Source: Hsuehochloa calcarea
Lineage: Eukaryota > Streptophyta > Magnoliopsida > Poales > Poaceae
DNA length: 64,000 nt
Assembly (NCBI GenBank): GCA_036346395.1
Contig: CM070615.1
Location: 5,151,534-5,215,533, forward strand
Reading direction: 5' to 3'
A program made the translations under genes and the position numbers. Under the pieces are notes generated by a model that saw nothing but the letters and a program-made list of their open reading frames with translations, was not told the DNA's origin and did no database searches. Shown one piece after another: positions 21,737 through 31,869 of the stretch. Each line of letters starts with the position of its first letter. Position 1 is the stretch's first letter.

Positions 21737-23342
21737 GCCATCATCACAAACATGAACACACAAGTACTCATAATATATATCAAATATTTTCGTTCAATAA
21801 TATATATTATATTCATCATTATACTTGCCTTAACCACGAGAGAACGAGGGATGTACAGAAGGTGCTGCCCCCGGTACCAGTCCACCACCTGAATAAAAAT
21901 TATAACACACGCTAAGACACATCAGCGGACCAAAACAAACTGTATAACAACAACCATGAACTCGTAAAATATCTAACTCGATCCCGTCACCAAATTCCTA
22001 AACGTCGATCTGTCCCCTCGGTGGATAGTCAACTTCAAAAATCTATATCTATTGGTACAGGAGTCCAAATAAGATGTTCTTAGACTTTCTGGAAATATAA
22101 TTAAATTCTCCAACTAAGTCTAGTTGGCGAGCCTTACAGAATCGGCAAAATAATACCCCTGCCAGGCCGGTTAAAAAAAACATCAATTTCACGTCGGGTT
22201 CTCTGGACAGAGCACTAAAAACACCATAACGTTTGCTACGCAACTCGGAACGGGGTGATCTTGGACTCTCTAGAATCATGACAAAACAAGCTACAATAGT
22301 CTAGTGGGACAAGTCTCCTGATTCGGCATCCTACTAATTATTTTATCTAGGTAAAATTTCTGTCTCTGTAATTTGACAGTCAGCGAAACAGCGGCGGTAC
22401 AAATTCCATAAACTTTGATTGCCAACTCTAAAAATTGTGTTCTTTATCAACTTGGAAATATAAATGAATCCTCTACAATATTAATTTTGGGTGTCTTTTC
22501 TAATTTGGCCTCTAAATAATTCGTAATGGCCAGACAAGACAATCTGTCAATTCTCGTCAGCTCTCCTGGTCAGTCGCGGTAAAACTACCATAACTCCTAC
22601 ACCGTAGGTCCAAATCAGGTGATGTCGGTGCCCAAAGAAAGCTAAAACCGAGGGCTATAACTTTACAAGAGGCGATAAGATCAAAAATATACTGATATTA
22701 CCCAAAGCTGATGAGTAACCGCACTGAACAACACCGATCTGCTACCTCGTCTTGACCGGCACTCCAACGGTGGTCTCCTCGCCTTTCCTCCAATGAACCG
22801 CAGCAAGGATCTTCACCGGGGAGGGAGGTGGTGCTGCTGGGGTGGTGGTGCTGCTGGGGAGGTGGTGGCGTAGGGGAGAAGCAATGGGGAGAGGGGGGTG
22901 GCGGCTTGGGTGAAGGGGGAGGCGCACAAGTGGGAGGAAGCGGGGAGGAGAGGGTGGCGGCTAGGGTTTGGGGGGAGCACCCCCCTTGGCCGGCCCCCCT
23001 TGGGCCACATGGGCCGTGGCCCAAGGCCCAGGTTGTCGGGAATTAGCTGAAACCCTCTTGCGATCACTGAATATTGTGATTCCTATTTAATTCTTTCTCC
23101 TGAATATTCTTCTAATCGTCCGAACAGATTTCAGGGTATTACAGATTATGTCCCAAGTAACTCTACTTTTTAAATATATGATTAGTAAACTTCTTCTTGG
23201 CATAGATGATCTGATAAACATCTTGCTGAAAGAGAGTGTGGAGCATACTCAAGGTAGCATTCTTTGGAAATCTGAATTGATTGAAATGCCTCAGAATGGT
23301 ATATTTTTCACTCTTCAAACTTGCCACATCAAGTCCAACAAA

Positions 23343-23540
23343 TTAACTTTGATCTAATGCATCATCCTCATCTTTATCCTCATGATGGTCTGATTCTTCA
23401 TAGTTGTTATCATCGCTGTCACTGTTGTTACTTGTCTCTTCTTCTTCAACCTCTTCTTCATATTCATCCTTGGTAGGAGCTTTTCCTTTTGATGAAGAGG
23501 GAAGAGCATCCGAACGACTCACTGTTTGCTTGCGCGTCAT
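23343..23540 (-). pseudogene. N-terminal part of a gag-like ORF (acidic)
   Basis: An ATG at 23540 lies about 100 bp downstream, on the minus strand, of a primer-site-like sequence. The 65 codons begin MTRKQTVSRSDALPSSSKGK, then become strongly acidic (EEEVEEEE, DHHEDKDEDD). This is the style of the first ORF in unclassified grass LTR elements. A stop at 23343 is followed by decayed sequence (VNLLDLMWQV) leading to the solo LTR at 23143. The 3' part of the same ORF probably resumes at 12715. Confidence 0.5.
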
Positions 23541-23636
23541 GGTCGCTGAGAAAAGACTACAAAAATTATCAAAGGAATCAAGGAATAAACTAACAAGTGA
23601 TTCATAAATGCCATTTCGGCTAATTTCTCTGTCACA

Positions 23637-23649
23637 GGCGATCATACCA
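23637..23649 (-). other. degenerate primer-binding site
   Basis: The complement TGGTATGATCGCC matches TGGTATCAGAGC at 9 of 12 positions. It lies one base inside the LTR-like region that starts at 23651, oriented toward the acidic ORF. Confidence 0.4.
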
Positions 23650-23650
23650 C

Positions 23651-25219
23651 TGACATGGCCGGTCAGACCGCTAGTGACAAAAGGGGGAAAACTGGTTTTG
23701 GGATCAACCCAAAATTTACAAAATTGATGCAATGGCATAATGGATACTTATTAATCTACACTCAAACTACTTGCAGGTTAAGGATTTGCCACCAAATTGA
23801 TTTTAAATTAGGATTTATGACAAACCCTAGAAATTTTGGCAAATCACAATGTGAGTAATTTTGCAAGTAGGGAAGATAGATTTACAGGCTTAGATGAAAA
23901 AAAGGAAGATAAGAGGAGATGAATCCTTGAAGATATTGAGGATCAAAAAGCTAGATTTGGAGAGAGCACCTTCATCTAGGGTTCCAAGTCTTGGTAAGAT
24001 GAGACAACCAAACCTCAAGCCAAAACATGGATTTGAGAGAGGAGGTGAAGGAGAAAGGTTTGATTACCTTGGGGGTACAAAGGAGAGGACCGGAGAAGAA
24101 GATTTGGGCCGGAGAGGGAAGAAGGCGGTTTGAGGGGGAGAGAGCAAGAGAAAGAGTGTGGAATAACCGTTCGGGGAGAGAGTGAAGATAGAGGGTTAAA
24201 GCCCCGTGCGAAGGCAGTTAATGCATTTCACCAACCAAAATGGTAGTACCGCATTTTCAATGCCGATAGTACCGGTGACCTATTGGTCTTCGACCATGTT
24301 GGTTTTCGACCACAATTTTTACCATGTTTTCAACCACATTTTCGACTACGTTTTTTTACCACGTTTTTTACAACATTTTTGATCACGTTTTTCAACCACA
24401 TTTTCGACCACGTTGGTTTTCGACCACTCCGTCAACTTAGTCTCTCATGATTACTTTACCAGCCGACACGGTAGTTCCTCAACTTACACGCCGGCAGTTC
24501 CGATTTTTCTAGAACTTCAGGGATAGATCTTGGAATTGAGAAATATGCAAATGATCCTTAGTTTTGCATTCAAATAAATGTTATTTAGGATCATTATGCA
24601 TTGAAGAGACTAAAGAATATCTAAGAACATAATTTTTATGAACATAGAGGTTTTTAGGAAAATATTTGAAAATATCTTTCTTGAAAGCTTCAAATAACAC
24701 CAAATAGGAACAAAGTGCATGAGGCATGAATTCAAGTAACACTTTAATAGTCCATGATATTTAATTCATTCCTCAACTTGCGAAAGCAGCTTTCATCTAA
24801 TAGTTTGGACAAGTTTCAAAATCAAATATTTTTTTTACTAGGTTGACCTTTTGAAAATTTTATAAATAGCAAAAAGGTTTAGAATAACCAACTCTAGGAT
24901 ATTTATTTTGGGATGGTTTTTAAATTTCTTTTAGAATAGATTTTACACAAAAATCTAGTTTATATCAAAAACAAGATACTATATTTTTGAATTTTGGCTA
25001 GAAACTTTTTTTCACTTAAAATAGATTTTCTTGAGCCAAAACCTTTTGTAAACCTTTGAAAAGCATTTGTATATATTTTACAACTAGTTTTTCAAAATAT
25101 TACTAATATTTATGAAATTTTTGACCTTTGACTAAAAGACTCAATTTTGAAAAATATTACTGGCACTTCATTTATTTGGGCACACTTAAAGATGTGATAT
25201 ACAAGTATATGACTTAGCA
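23651..25219 (-). mobile_element. probable LTR shared between two internal regions
   Basis: It has TG..CA ends (TGACATGGCC...GACTTAGCA). The left edge meets a primer-site-like sequence. The right edge meets CTCCCCTTAA, whose complement TTAAGGGGAG is polypurine-like. On the minus strand it is therefore a 3' LTR for the gag at 25496-26491 and a 5' LTR for the ORF at 23343-23540. It contains a GGTCAGACC palindrome near 23660 and a TTTTCGACCAC minisatellite. No second copy was found in the window and no TSD was seen. Confidence 0.4.
24287..24430. repeat. TTTTCGACCAC minisatellite
   Basis: About ten degenerate units of a 13-16 bp motif, TTTTCGACCACGT or TTTTCAACCACAT, run in tandem. They include GTTGGTTTTCGACCAC at both ends of the array. 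Confidence 0.6.
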
Positions 25220-25495
25220 CTCCCCTTAATATGCCACGAACCATCTTGGTCAAGATTGTACTAAAGAATATTGTGAACAAGAGCAAGAACACCCTTTTGA
25301 AAAGATTTTCATGAAATACAACCTACACAAGGTAAAATGGTTAGATACTTCAATGTAAATACTTGTTACCGAGATGACATTCGTTCTTGCTATGAAATGA
25401 TCATTCTTAAGCTTAGATCCAATTTTGCACATGGTGGAATCTACCTCTTCATGTGTGCCAAATCTGCAATGCCTCTCCAAGTACCTATTAATCAT

Positions 25496-26491
25496 TTAAG
25501 CACCTTCTAATACCCAAACTGGGTTGGGTCCTTGAACATTAGTCACAAGAGATTTGAGCACCAAAATGGCCCTAGCAATAAGCTTTGGTGAACTAACAAT
25601 TCTAGCAAACACATTGCTATTTTTAGCCTTCCTAAGCAAATAATGATTATTATAGATAATAGACTTAGGAGAGATACCTTTGGGATAATCCTTACTAAAA
25701 TATTCTTTTTCCCGGCAATTGTAGCAAGTTGAGCTTTTACTTCCCCCTTTTGTCTTATTTACTTGCTCCTTACCGGCTTGACTCTTCTTTGATGATAATT
25801 GCTTGTCATTTATCTTGTTTGGGCACACCGAGACAAAGTGTCCCTTCTCAATGCAACCAAGGCACTTGATATTCTTTGTGTATCTTGCATTGTACCTTGT
25901 CTTACTATTTTCCTTCTTCTTTGGAATGAAGCAAATTCCACTCTTTTCTCGCAAGCATCTTTGCTTGCTCAATATATCATCGGGAGTAGCCTTCCCTTTG
26001 AAACTTCTTTCCAAGTTATTTTTTAATTTTGTGACTTGAGCTTTGAGCTCTTTGTTTTCCTCTATAATGTTAGTATCACAAGATATAGAGGAAATAGAAG
26101 CATATATTTTTGAGCAACCAGGCATATCAAGCAAATCATCACACAAAGTGGATACACTAACCTTAGATGTAATGCAAGGGTTAGTAACTACACATGGCAT
26201 ATCATCTAATAAATCACATGTTATGCCTATATCCACTTTGGACTTATTGAGCTCATTTTGGAGGAGATTTTCATGTTCATCTTTTAAAATATCATAATTA
26301 TTTTGAAGTAAGACATAATCTTTCTTCAAAACTTTAAATTTTGATTTCTCCTTTTCTAAATACTCATTAAGCTCCTCAAGCATATCCATCAACTCATCAT
26401 ATGAAGGCTCATCATCATCATTTACCTTCTTATTACCTGTTGCCATGAAGCAATGAGGTGATGTGGATGGAGTTGAGGATTCCTCATTGTC
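25496..26491 (-). pseudogene. truncated gag with zinc knuckles
   Basis: The ORF contains a coiled-coil-like segment (YDELMDMLEELNEYLEKEKS), then a CCHC knuckle CLGCIEKGHFVSVC. A second, degenerate knuckle (CYNCREKEYFSKDY) has lost its His and last Cys. It ends at PNPVWVLEGA, just where the conserved WVLDSGCT protease motif would begin, so the protein breaks off at the gag-protease junction. The N-terminal side is cut by the LTR insertion at 26492; the first 15 codons of the open frame are LTR sequence. It acted as a retroelement nucleocapsid protein. Minus-strand order places its 3' end next to a polypurine-like tract at 25220. Confidence 0.7.
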
Positions 26492-28627
26492 TATCGGGGC
26501 CCAAAAATGCAATTCTTGACCCTCTGTATATTCTGCACTAGTCCAGAATCACGCTAGTGCACACAGTATCAAATAGATGAATATCAATCAATACAAGATG
26601 AATAATAGCATAAACAATTAATTTGAATAACAAATAAGGGTTTTGACCTTAAGGTCGAGTTTACACTTATTAAGCCTCGCAGCGCTGGCAATAAATAAAT
26701 AAGCAGCAGAACAAAACAAACTCCAACGAAATCCCATCAATTCACCATAAGCAATCGATTGGGATTAAGACATAACGATCAGCACCTTCGTTGAACACCT
26801 CCTCGAAGTCAGACGAAGACTCCTCCACTTCTGTTGATTGATTATAACAAGCATGAGTACACAACCGTACTCGCAAGTCATACTACATAATGCAATTTAT
26901 AGATGATGACTTATTCCAAAGGAATGGCTTTTGTGGTTATTTGGTATAAAGCAACATTTGCAATTGAATACAAATAATAGATTAAAAACATGTTTAAAAC
27001 AAATAAACAGTAATAATTTAACAGTTATTTTCACAAAGACACAAAGCCTAATCAAATTATTTCACATAGCCATATGACTTAGATCACACAGCTCCCATCC
27101 CAAATATTTTATGAAAATCTAACCCTCGTGTGAAATCCCCGAGCATGTCCATGACCGCGGATGCGGCTATTTGAATAGATTGTTTAACACTCTGCGAGGT
27201 TGTAGACTTTACCCACATAATACAATCAGTGTACCTAGCACTAATCATAACAAAACCTTTCAGAAACTTTATCTCAAGCATTGACACGCCCACTGAGGAA
27301 ATTAGTCCATCGCACACCGTTGGATAGGGAAGTGGCGACCCATCTCGCGATGTGAGTCGCCACTAAGACCGAAACACACCTCCACTCTAACACAGAGCCT
27401 AACCTACTGCCGGAGTAGTCAATGTCAAGACTCCATAACTTACTAAGTTAGGCATGTCCCATCAGGCATGTGGCTGTATGAAAGGCCCAGTTCAATGGCG
27501 TACAAAGTTAAATCCTTAATTGACCAAAACAAGACTTTCAATTTCTAACTATGCCACAAAAATTATAATTCTCATTAAAAAAGTTCCACCATATCACTTA
27601 GTATCCACCACTTGCCTCAGTCCAAATCCTTTCCCACCCTGTTGGTTAAGTGCAACACGTGATATCACAAAGTAATAACACATAACACACAGTTTTACAC
27701 AAAATTTCATAGTCACTTAGTCAAATTTTATAATTACAACTTAAATGATATGTGTGACTCGTAGCATGGCTAAGAACTACTATTCGTCTAACCAACCCAT
27801 GTTGATGCTATGATAATACTAACTAACAATTAACCAAACTAGGGTAACAAAAGATCATGTCATTACAATAAACACGATGTATATTAACAATTAGGATTAA
27901 TAACTACACCCAAAATATTTAAATAAATACTTAAAGTAGAATGCAGTACTTTAAATCAAAGTAGTTTTAAAAATTGGGTTCAACATGATCAAAGGTATAA
28001 CTTGCCTTGGAATAGATCTTGGCACTAGTCTTGGTATTGTTGAACTTCTTCTTCCTTGAAATTCCCCGAAGTATTAAGGACTACTCGCAAATGAAGTAAA
28101 TAAATAAAAATAGAGAGGAAAATAAGCTCTAAAAATTAAATAAAATTCTCAAAAATAGAGCTCAAATTTAGATGAATTTAGAGATTTGAATAGGCTCAAT
28201 CGGAGTTCGGATGAAGAAGATATGGCCTTCGGAAGTTCTAAACCAAAGAAAATACAAAAATAGAAATTTTTGGAATTATCTGGATTATTTTTCTATTGAA
28301 AAATCCAGATTATGACGCATGCTGATGTCATCACTGAATTTCAGAATTAAAACAATTCCAGGAAAAAGGCTGCAGAGACTGACAGTGGGACCCACAGTCT
28401 ATGGACCGAGTCCATGCAAAGGCTTACTATTGTATGGGTTCACGAGTTCACAGAATGGTATTATGGCTTGTGGACTCCACATGGTATAGTCACGGTGTAT
28501 GGCAGACTAGGTTTATACCAGATCGGATCTGGGGTTTGGATGGAGTGGCACGCAAGCGCTGACGCGGCCGTGACCGGGCAGACACGTGCACCCATGAGTA
28601 GATGTGGTAGGTGAGGTGGCGGACATG
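26492..28627 (-). mobile_element. LTR of the 3.3-kb family, copy 2 (truncated)
   Basis: It opens TATCGGGGCCC (a mutated TG) and follows copy 1 closely, with CTCTGTATATTCTGCACTAG, GAATGGCTTTTGTGGTTATT, and the cluster ending in CGAACTCCGATT-type sequence near 28200. The GC-rich U3 part of copy 1 is missing. The sequence runs out at 28627, where another LTR start begins. Confidence 0.65.
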
Positions 28628-28832
28628 TGTCGAATCCGAAAATAAAGGAACCCTAATTTTCTGTGTTTCATACATTAGTCCAGGAATATTTAGTGTACAC
28701 AGTCAAACAAAAGTGATAGCAAAATCATATCACACATTTATTAATTGATAATCAGAGTTTATTACAAAATTAGGCACAAGGTCAAACATAAAAGAACAGC
28801 GGAAGCAAAGTAAATAGGTAGACCACACGATT
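28628..28832 (-). mobile_element. LTR fragment of a related family
   Basis: It starts TGTCGAATCCGAAAATAAAG and shares CATTAGTCCAGGAATATTTAG and GTACACAGTCA with the start of the 3.3-kb LTRs. It is cut off by the CACTA end at 28833. Confidence 0.5.
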
Positions 28833-29056
28833 CTATCACAGACGGTTCTTGTTTAGAACCATATGTGAAAATAGACTATCACAGACGGTTCAAAAGCGTA
28901 GACTATCACAGCGGTTCGTGATGACTTCTATGATAGTTTTCATCAAAGCCGTGCGTGATGACTTCGTGTCATCACAGACACAAAAATTCAGACGGTTCAA
29001 AAACCTTATGTGATGATGGTTTAGAACCGTCTGTGATGAGCTTTTGTGTAGTAGTG
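28833..29056. mobile_element. CACTA (En/Spm) transposon end relic
   Basis: It ends in TTGTGTAGTAGTG, the complement of CACTACTACACAA. Inside are several TCACAGACGGTTC repeats in both orientations. This is the same subterminal motif as in the CACTA element at 56649. The other TIR is not visible on the left side, so this is a truncated or internally deleted end. Confidence 0.6.
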
Positions 29057-29479
29057 CATCTAAGCAATGTAGATGATTCTATTAAGACAAGATAAAGATG
29101 TTTGCCTAATTCGGGCTTGGTACTGCAAAAAAAACGGGAGAGGATATTACCTTCACAGTGGAGGGAGTAGGGGGTCGCGGGGAGGAAGCCGATGCAGGGG
29201 AGGAGCCCAGCACGGGGAAGAGGACGACGCGGGAAGGAGGTCGGCAGAGGAAGGATGCCGGCGCGAGGATGGCGGCGGCGTATGGGATGGCTGCGGCGTA
29301 GGATGCCGGTGTGGGGATGACAGCGGCATAGGACGGTGGCGTGGGGATGACTGCGGCGTAGGGGGGCAGTGGGATGGGGCCGAGCAGGACTGCGGGATGT
29401 GTGGCTGCAAGAAGGGATTTGGTTAGGAGAGAGGCTGGGGGCACGGGAAAAATGGCGAGCTGGGTGGGCGGTGTCACCT
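29057..29479. repeat. GC-rich block with GGCGTGGGGATGA tandem repeats
   Basis: From about 29270 to 29400, units like GGCGTGGGGATGACTGCGGCGTAGG repeat with variation. This gives a minus-strand peptide with repeated YAAVIPTP. It is probably captured or amplified leader sequence of the adjacent transposon family. No host protein was recognised. Confidence 0.4.
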
Positions 29480-29800
29480 AAGTCGTCACTATCATGCCAC
29501 TAGAGTTGGTGTGACAAAGCAGACTTGTCACGCCATAAGTGAGGGCATGACACTTACCATGCAAGCTCTCTACGCTGGCACAGCGCGCGGACGAGGGTTA
29601 GCGTGGCATGTTTGGTCACACTGAGATCGGTGGTGTGACAGCACGGTTTGACCACGTCACGAGTGATGATGTGGCCAAAGAGGTGAGAATTGAAAATAAA
29701 ATTAGCGACATGTTAAGTTTAAAATACTATTAAAAAACAATTAAATAAAAAACTTCGCTTTTTCACCGTTTGTCGCTCATCCCACGGGCAGGGACTTGGG
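29480..29800. repeat. dispersed TIR-type repeat fragment (family also at 4430)
   Basis: It contains CATGCCACTAGAGTTGGTG (direct match to about 4736). It also contains CCACGTCACGAGTGATG and TTAAGTTTAAAATACTATTA, which are inverted matches to about 4500-4600. The block continues into TTCGCTTTTTCACCG. It is one arm of the same DNA-transposon-like family. Confidence 0.4.
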
Positions 29801-31869
29801 AAAGTGGCAAAACATAGAAGAAAAAAGTTCATAATTGTTTTAGCGAAAAGTTGTATATACGATAGCCATCTTTTTATCCTTTTGTTTTCATATATAAAAC
29901 GCTGAATTTTATTATTTGTATCTGACGAGCCTAGCTCGGGATGTTCTATATTTGAGTTTGTACGCTAAGTTGAAATTATATCGTAGCTTGTGGCCCTAGC
30001 TAGGTAGGACATGGTTCTCACCTTAAGCTCACAAGATTATACTGTTTCGAGAGGGCCCTAAACTACTAATCCTGCCTAGCTAGCATGTGTCAGCCTACAA
30101 TGTGCCTAAATCGTCGCCTGCCGGTATCTCATCTACAGAGTATCAAAGCGATATTCATATGGCGTCACAATCTAATCATTGTAGCAACCGCATTATTTTG
30201 TTAATTGACATACCAACTGCTAAGATGCTGCTGGTACAAATCCGATTCTTTATCACAGAATGTCAGGTACTATGCTCTTTATTAGCATTAAAAGAAACAT
30301 GAGTTATTCGTGGATGTTGCAGGAGGGCGTCAAGGGTGCCCCGCTTCTAGGATTGTCGATAATACTCAGAAGGTTTTAAGAAAAAATTATGTATGTATGA
30401 ACTAGATTTATTTGGTGTATTTATGAAAATATACCTAAATAGCTCTCTATCTCAATGTAAAGCAAGAGCAAGAAAATAAAAGAAATATCGCCTATATATA
30501 TATAACCCTACGGGCATTTAAGAAGGGGGACTCCTCGTTCATTCACACTGGTAATACAACACACTCATTTTTCTCATCCTCTTGCTTCCTCTCCTGCTCG
30601 GTCCCCTCCTAAGACTAAAGGGTACTTTGTACCCATCGTCTAGGATTGTTGCTACGACATTACAGAAATACAACAATTTTGTATTTGTACACACATATAC
30701 ATAGTTGTTTAGTTCTTTCTGATGTAACGGTAAACATGAAAAGATGTAGCGACCCTTAAGAGCAACAAATCCAGTATAAAAGTAATTTTTGACATCATTG
30801 CGTAATCCAAACACTGCCTTTCAAGCTGCAGCAGCTGATGGTTGGGAGAGAGAGAAAGAAAAGGCAAGAGAAGCACAAGATTCCACTCTAAGTCAGCCAT
30901 CGAGGAAGTTACGAAACCTTACTACCTTAACAGAAATATCACCAAAAGCTCCACTCCGAACATGCAACCATAACTTGAACCGCACACCAATCCCACTTTT
31001 ATCTTATCAATCATGGCTTCATTATCAGTCCATCACGCAAAGGATTAGGGGCCACTACTCTACTGGTGACAGATAAATTCTCGAGAGAGGACGTGCTCAA
31101 TTGAAAAGGGGCATTGTTAAAAAATCTGCATTTAGGTCAAAATCATACATCAGTTCTTTGCCACCCTCATGACACAATTTGTTCATAATATAGTTTGACC
31201 AAAGGAACAAATTACTAAGTACTCATTATTTTTGTCAATGTGGACATATGTTTGACATTGTGTAGGTGTTAATTGTTTATATTTGATTCTTATAGCTAGC
31301 TAGCGTAGCGGTTGAGTTTGCTTAACTCATAATACAAGAATCTAACTCCAGATCATCGTATGAGAAAAAGAGAGAGGGTATTATTATAATTCTCAATGCA
31401 GTTGCTAAGAAGCATCATGACATGAACAATGGAATACATCTTCCAAGTGCCTATCCTCAGGACAGGACTCCCCAACTCGAACTGAAGGAGAAGGATCCAT
31501 TTACTGTTGTCCTCTGAACTGAATTTACATTATCTGTTTATCTACAAAGAAGTGCAAAAGTATGAACTAGGGAACATATATAATGTTTATACATTTCACC
31601 GTAGCCGTGAAATTGCGGATATGTGTGCAAAATGAAGATGGGAACAAAGATAGGCAGCTCCTTCTGCCCAGTGTTACAACTTCAGTTACTCGAAAAACTT
31701 AATAATGTACTCTAATCCATTCCTGGATCTTCAACCATCTGATGTAACCTTGGTTGCACTCCATCCTTTCATTACTTAGTATACACTGGTACTAAGATAA
31801 CACAAAATTCTAAAGTGGATGTTAGCTGTTGGAAATGTAGATTTGGAAAATTACTGATTCCTCTGGAGA
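29801..31869. other. intergenic; includes 3' flank of the CBSCBSPB gene
   Basis: No supported coding sequence. The ORFs at 30087-30302 and 30789-31076 show no domain. The 300-400 bp immediately left of 31870 should contain the 3' UTR of the minus-strand gene, but a polyadenylation site cannot be fixed from sequence alone. Confidence 0.4.

Larger units (their letters stand above)
12862..23143. mobile_element. solo LTR split by a nested LTR element
   Basis: The outer pieces are 12862-13822 and 21737-23143. Together they form a TGTAACACCCC...GGTATTACA sequence of about 2.36 kb with TG..CA ends. It is flanked by an exact 5-bp duplication GATTA at 12857-12861 and 23144-23148. The interruption is a complete non-autonomous element with its own TSD. 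No internal domain of this older family is present. Regulatory orientation was not resolved. ORFs within, including the proline-rich ones at 22698-23067, are LTR leader sequence. Confidence 0.75.

Noticed and set aside
30087..31076. Small ORFs 30087-30302 and 30789-31076 as host genes
   Set aside because: No domain and no splice or promoter support. They lie in the 3' flank of the CBSCBSPB gene.
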